DNA of 64,000 nt from Bradyrhizobium acaciae (lineage in GTDB: Bacteria; Pseudomonadota; Alphaproteobacteria; Rhizobiales; Xanthobacteraceae): contig NZ_JACMYK010000006.1 in NCBI RefSeq assembly GCF_020889785.1, positions 41,001-105,000 of the forward strand, given 5' to 3'. The notes beneath the pieces are model-generated. The model had not been told where the DNA came from, ran no database searches, and saw nothing but the letters and a program-made list of their open reading frames with translations. Positions 61,959 through 64,000 of this stretch are shown in pieces. Position 1 is the stretch's first letter; the number at the start of each line of letters is the position of its first letter. A program made the translations under genes and the position numbers.

Positions 61959-63047
61959 ATGAAACGTCGTGATTTCTTGACGGCAGGCGGCGTCGGGCTG
62001 GCTGCGACGGCGGTGGCTGCGCCCGCGGTCGCGCAATCGATGCCCGAGGTCAGATGGCGGCTCGCGGCGAGCTGGCCGAAGGCACTCGATACGCTCTATG
62101 GCGGCTGTGAATTCTTCTGCAAGCGCGTCGCCGAAATCACCGACAACCGTTTCCAGATCCAGTCCTTTGCCGCCGGCGAGATCGTGCCCGGCCTGCAGGT
62201 GCTGGACGCCGTCTCCAACGGCACGGTCGAGATGGGCAACACCGCGCTGTATTATTACTGGGGCAAGAATCCCGCCTTCACTTTCGGCACCTCGCTGCCG
62301 TTCGGCCTCAACACCCGCCAGCATATTTCCTGGCTGCAATGGGGCGGCGGCAGCGAGCTGATCAACAACCTGCTCAGCGAGTACAACTGCGTCGGCATTC
62401 CGACCGGCTCGACCGGCGCCCAGATGGGCGGCTGGTTCCGGAAGGAGATCAAGTCGATGGCGGATCTGCAGGGGCTGAAATTCCGGGTCGGCGGCTTCGC
62501 CGGCACCATCATCGCCAAGGTCGGCGGCGTGCCGCAGCAGATCGCCGGCGGCGACATCTATCCGGCGCTGGAGAAAGGTACCATCGACGCCGCCGAATGG
62601 GTCGGCCCCTATGACGACGAGAAGCTCGGCTTCGTCAAGGTCGCGAAGTTCTATTACTATCCCGGCTGGTGGGAAGGCACCGGCCAGGGCCACAATGTGA
62701 TCAACAAGGACAAGTGGAACGCGCTGCCGAAGCACTATCAGGCCGCGGTCCAGGCCGCCTCCGAGGACACCTTCACCTGGGTCACCGGAAAATATGACGC
62801 GGTCAACCCGCCGGCGCTGAAACGCCTGATCGTGGCCGGCGCACAGTTGCGGCCGTTCCCGCAGGAGGTGCTGGAAGCCTGCTACAACGCCGCCAACGAG
62901 ATCTACGCCGATCTCGCCAAGAGCAATCCGCATTTCGGCAAGATGTATGCGAGCCTCGCCGCCTATCGCAACGAATCGCTAGCCTGGATGCAGGTCGCCG
63001 AGCTCTCGTTCGACAGCTTCATGATGCGGATGCGCACGCGGACCTGA
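61959..63047 (+). CDS. TRAP-type substrate-binding protein (DctP family)
   Basis: Periplasmic binding protein of a TRAP transporter, 362 aa. A twin-arginine-like signal MKRRDFLTAGGVGLAATAVA is cleaved near AVAQSMP. Typical DctP segments: WRLAASWPKALDTLYGGCEF, LQGLKFRVGGFAGTIIAKVG, GDIYPALEKGTIDAAEWVGP, YYYPGWWEGTGQGHNVIN. This form (with GGWF and ALEKGTIDAAEW) is that of TtuP/mannitol- or chloroaromatic-type TRAP proteins. AGGAGG is 7 nt upstream. No DctQ or DctM membrane subunits are in the window, so the protein is an orphan here. Converges with the gene at 63302. Confidence 0.9.
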   Translation: MKRRDFLTAGGVGLAATAVAAPAVAQSMPEVRWRLAASWPKALDTLYGGCEFFCKRVAEITDNRFQIQSFAAGEIVPGLQVLDAVSNGTVEMGNTALYYYWGKNPAFTFGTSLPFGLNTRQHISWLQWGGGSELINNLLSEYNCVGIPTGSTGAQMGGWFRKEIKSMADLQGLKFRVGGFAGTIIAKVGGVPQQIAGGDIYPALEKGTIDAAEWVGPYDDEKLGFVKVAKFYYYPGWWEGTGQGHNVINKDKWNALPKHYQAAVQAASEDTFTWVTGKYDAVNPPALKRLIVAGAQLRPFPQEVLEACYNAANEIYADLAKSNPHFGKMYASLAAYRNESLAWMQVAELSFDSFMMRMRTRT

Positions 63048-63071
63048 GCCGACGCGACGGCTTTACACTGC

Positions 63072-63180
63072 CGTCATTGCAAGGAGCTCGCGACAAAATT
63101 GCAGAGCAATTTTGCGCTGAAGCGACGAAGCAATCCATGCTTGCGGTGGGATGGATTGCTTCGCTCCGCTCGCAATGACG
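63072..63180. repeat. Intergenic palindromic repeat, family R1 copy 3
   Basis: Same arms as at 37231 and 50618 (CGTCATTGC... and ...CGCAATGACG), but enlarged by an extra inner hairpin AAAATTGC/GCAATTTT. It lies between the TRAP gene and the terminator. Confidence 0.85.
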
Positions 63181-63243
63181 GGGCTGGAGCAGCGCGTGTT
63201 ATTTCGGTCATCCTGAGCCGGGCGCATTCCCTGACAATAAAAA

Positions 63244-63268
63244 AGCCCCGGAGAATTTCTCCGGGGCT
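63244..63268. terminator. Bidirectional intrinsic terminator
   Basis: A perfect palindrome AGCCCCGGAGA-ATT-TCTCCGGGGCT with A-tract before (AATAAAAA) and T-rich tail after (CTTTCTT). It lies between the converging TRAP binding-protein gene and the gene at 63302 and can serve both. Confidence 0.9.
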
Positions 63269-63301
63269 CTTTCTTGATTCGGCTTCGATTCGGATGACGG
63301 C

Positions 63302-63898
63302 TCAGTTGTCGTCGCTGCCGCCGAACTCTTCCATCAGCTTGTCGTAGCTCTTGGTCACGAGATCGATATTGCCCTTGTTCTCGACCGCGGGCGGCGGCGA
63401 TTTCAGGGCTTCGTTGAGATCGGCGAGCGCATCCTTCTTGTCCTTGGCCGACATCTTCTTGTCGGCCTGGACCTGGGCGATCTGCGCCTTCACCACGGCC
63501 TCGGGACCGACATACTTCTTGGTCTGCGGATCGAAGCCGCCGAGCACCAGCGAGATGTTGTCGACGACGGTGTTGTACTCCTCATAGCCGGCGAAGCCGT
63601 TCTTCTTGGCGATGGCCTCGAGCTGGGCAACGACCTTCGGATCGGGTTTGGCGTCCTGCGAAAGCTTTGCGGTGATCGGGTCCATTTCCTTGGCAGCGGC
63701 GATCGCACCGTCGATCTGCTTGTCGGTCAGCGCGATCTGCTTGATCGGCGCAGCCTGATCCTGGGCTGGAGCAGCGGGCGCCGGCGCCATCTGCTGCTTG
63801 GCCTGCGCGAATGCGCCGCTGTTCGACGCTGCGGTGAAGGACATCGCAAGACACGCGACGCTCAACGCAGCAAGTACGGGACGGACGATCTCACGCAT
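63302..63898 (-). CDS. Conserved exported protein of unknown function
   Basis: A 198-residue secreted helical protein. The signal MREIVRPVLAALSVACLAMS is cleaved near GAFAQAKQ. A Pro/Ala/Gln-rich linker (APAPAAPAQDQAAP) is followed by a helical domain with TDKQIDGAIAAAKEMDPITA, an EAIAKKNGFAGYEEYNTVVD helix and ADKKMSAKDKKDALADLNEA. It resembles small exported proteins common in Bradyrhizobium with no assigned function. AAGGAG is found upstream of the ATG at 63898. Confidence 0.75.
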   Translation of the reverse strand: MREIVRPVLAALSVACLAMSFTAASNSGAFAQAKQQMAPAPAAPAQDQAAPIKQIALTDKQIDGAIAAAKEMDPITAKLSQDAKPDPKVVAQLEAIAKKNGFAGYEEYNTVVDNISLVLGGFDPQTKKYVGPEAVVKAQIAQVQADKKMSAKDKKDALADLNEALKSPPPAVENKGNIDLVTKSYDKLMEEFGGSDDN

Positions 63899-64000
63899 GA
63901 AAGTCTCCTTGTTGAGGCAGGTTTGGTGCCGAGCTTCTTGAGTGGAACTGGTACGGAAATCGAAATGAACGGCCCATGAACTTTGGTCGTAGACGATGAC

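Overview
The window looks like chromosomal DNA of an alphaproteobacterium of the Bradyrhizobium type. The coding is GC-rich, the initiator tRNA is of the rhizobial kind, intergenic palindromes of the CGTCATTGCG...CGCAATGACG type recur, and protein families such as DUF3775, ECF41 sigma and DctP-type TRAP binding proteins are typical of that group. This assignment is inferred from protein and repeat style only. No transposase, integrase, rRNA or CRISPR array was seen.

Positions 1-31876 form a dense organosulfur-scavenging island. It holds two SsuABC-type sulfonate-like import sets (the left one truncated by the window edge and carrying an in-frame amber codon), five family-5 (Dpp/Opp-like) binding proteins, two Dpp-type permease/ATPase sets (one permease frameshifted), two orphan MetQ/NlpA-like binding proteins, three luciferase-like FMN monooxygenases (DszA/SnaA-, SfnG- and SsuD-like) and two DszC/SfnC-like flavin oxygenases. 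In the middle lies a groES-groEL pair. Together these would import sulfonates, sulfones, thioethers or sulfur-containing peptides and release sulfite.

The outstanding signal is protein composition. Seven island proteins have no methionine or cysteine beyond the initiator or signal peptide: GroEL, GroES, both MetQ-like proteins, two 500-residue binding proteins and one flavin oxygenase. Most other soluble or periplasmic island proteins carry only one to seven. In GroEL and GroES the positions that normally hold Met are replaced while the functional residues are kept. I read this as a sulfur-sparing version of a whole scavenging system, including a sulfur-free chaperonin. Genes to the right have ordinary Met/Cys content.

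Positions 31908-35108 carry a fluoroacetate-dehalogenase-like hydrolase, a frameshifted HSL-family esterase and an AraC-type regulator. An initiator tRNA (35394-35470) with its terminator follows, and its 3' end faces the island, so it is a possible island boundary.

Positions 35787-63898 are ordinary metabolic chromosome: an alcohol/aldehyde oxidation pair (GMC dehydrogenase and CalB-type aldehyde dehydrogenase), several alpha/beta hydrolases, two SDRs with a quinone oxidoreductase, two MBL-fold hydrolases flanking an FAH-family hydrolase and a GST, an Ogt methyltransferase, an ECF41 sigma factor divergent from an AhpD-like gene, a secreted M20 peptidase, a GntR/FCD regulator with a palindromic operator, a phytanoyl-CoA dioxygenase-like protein, a SAF-domain dehydrogenase, a frameshifted epimerase-like gene and an orphan TRAP binding protein. 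Four genes in the window are disrupted: one by a nonsense codon and three by small indels in repeats or GC-rich runs.
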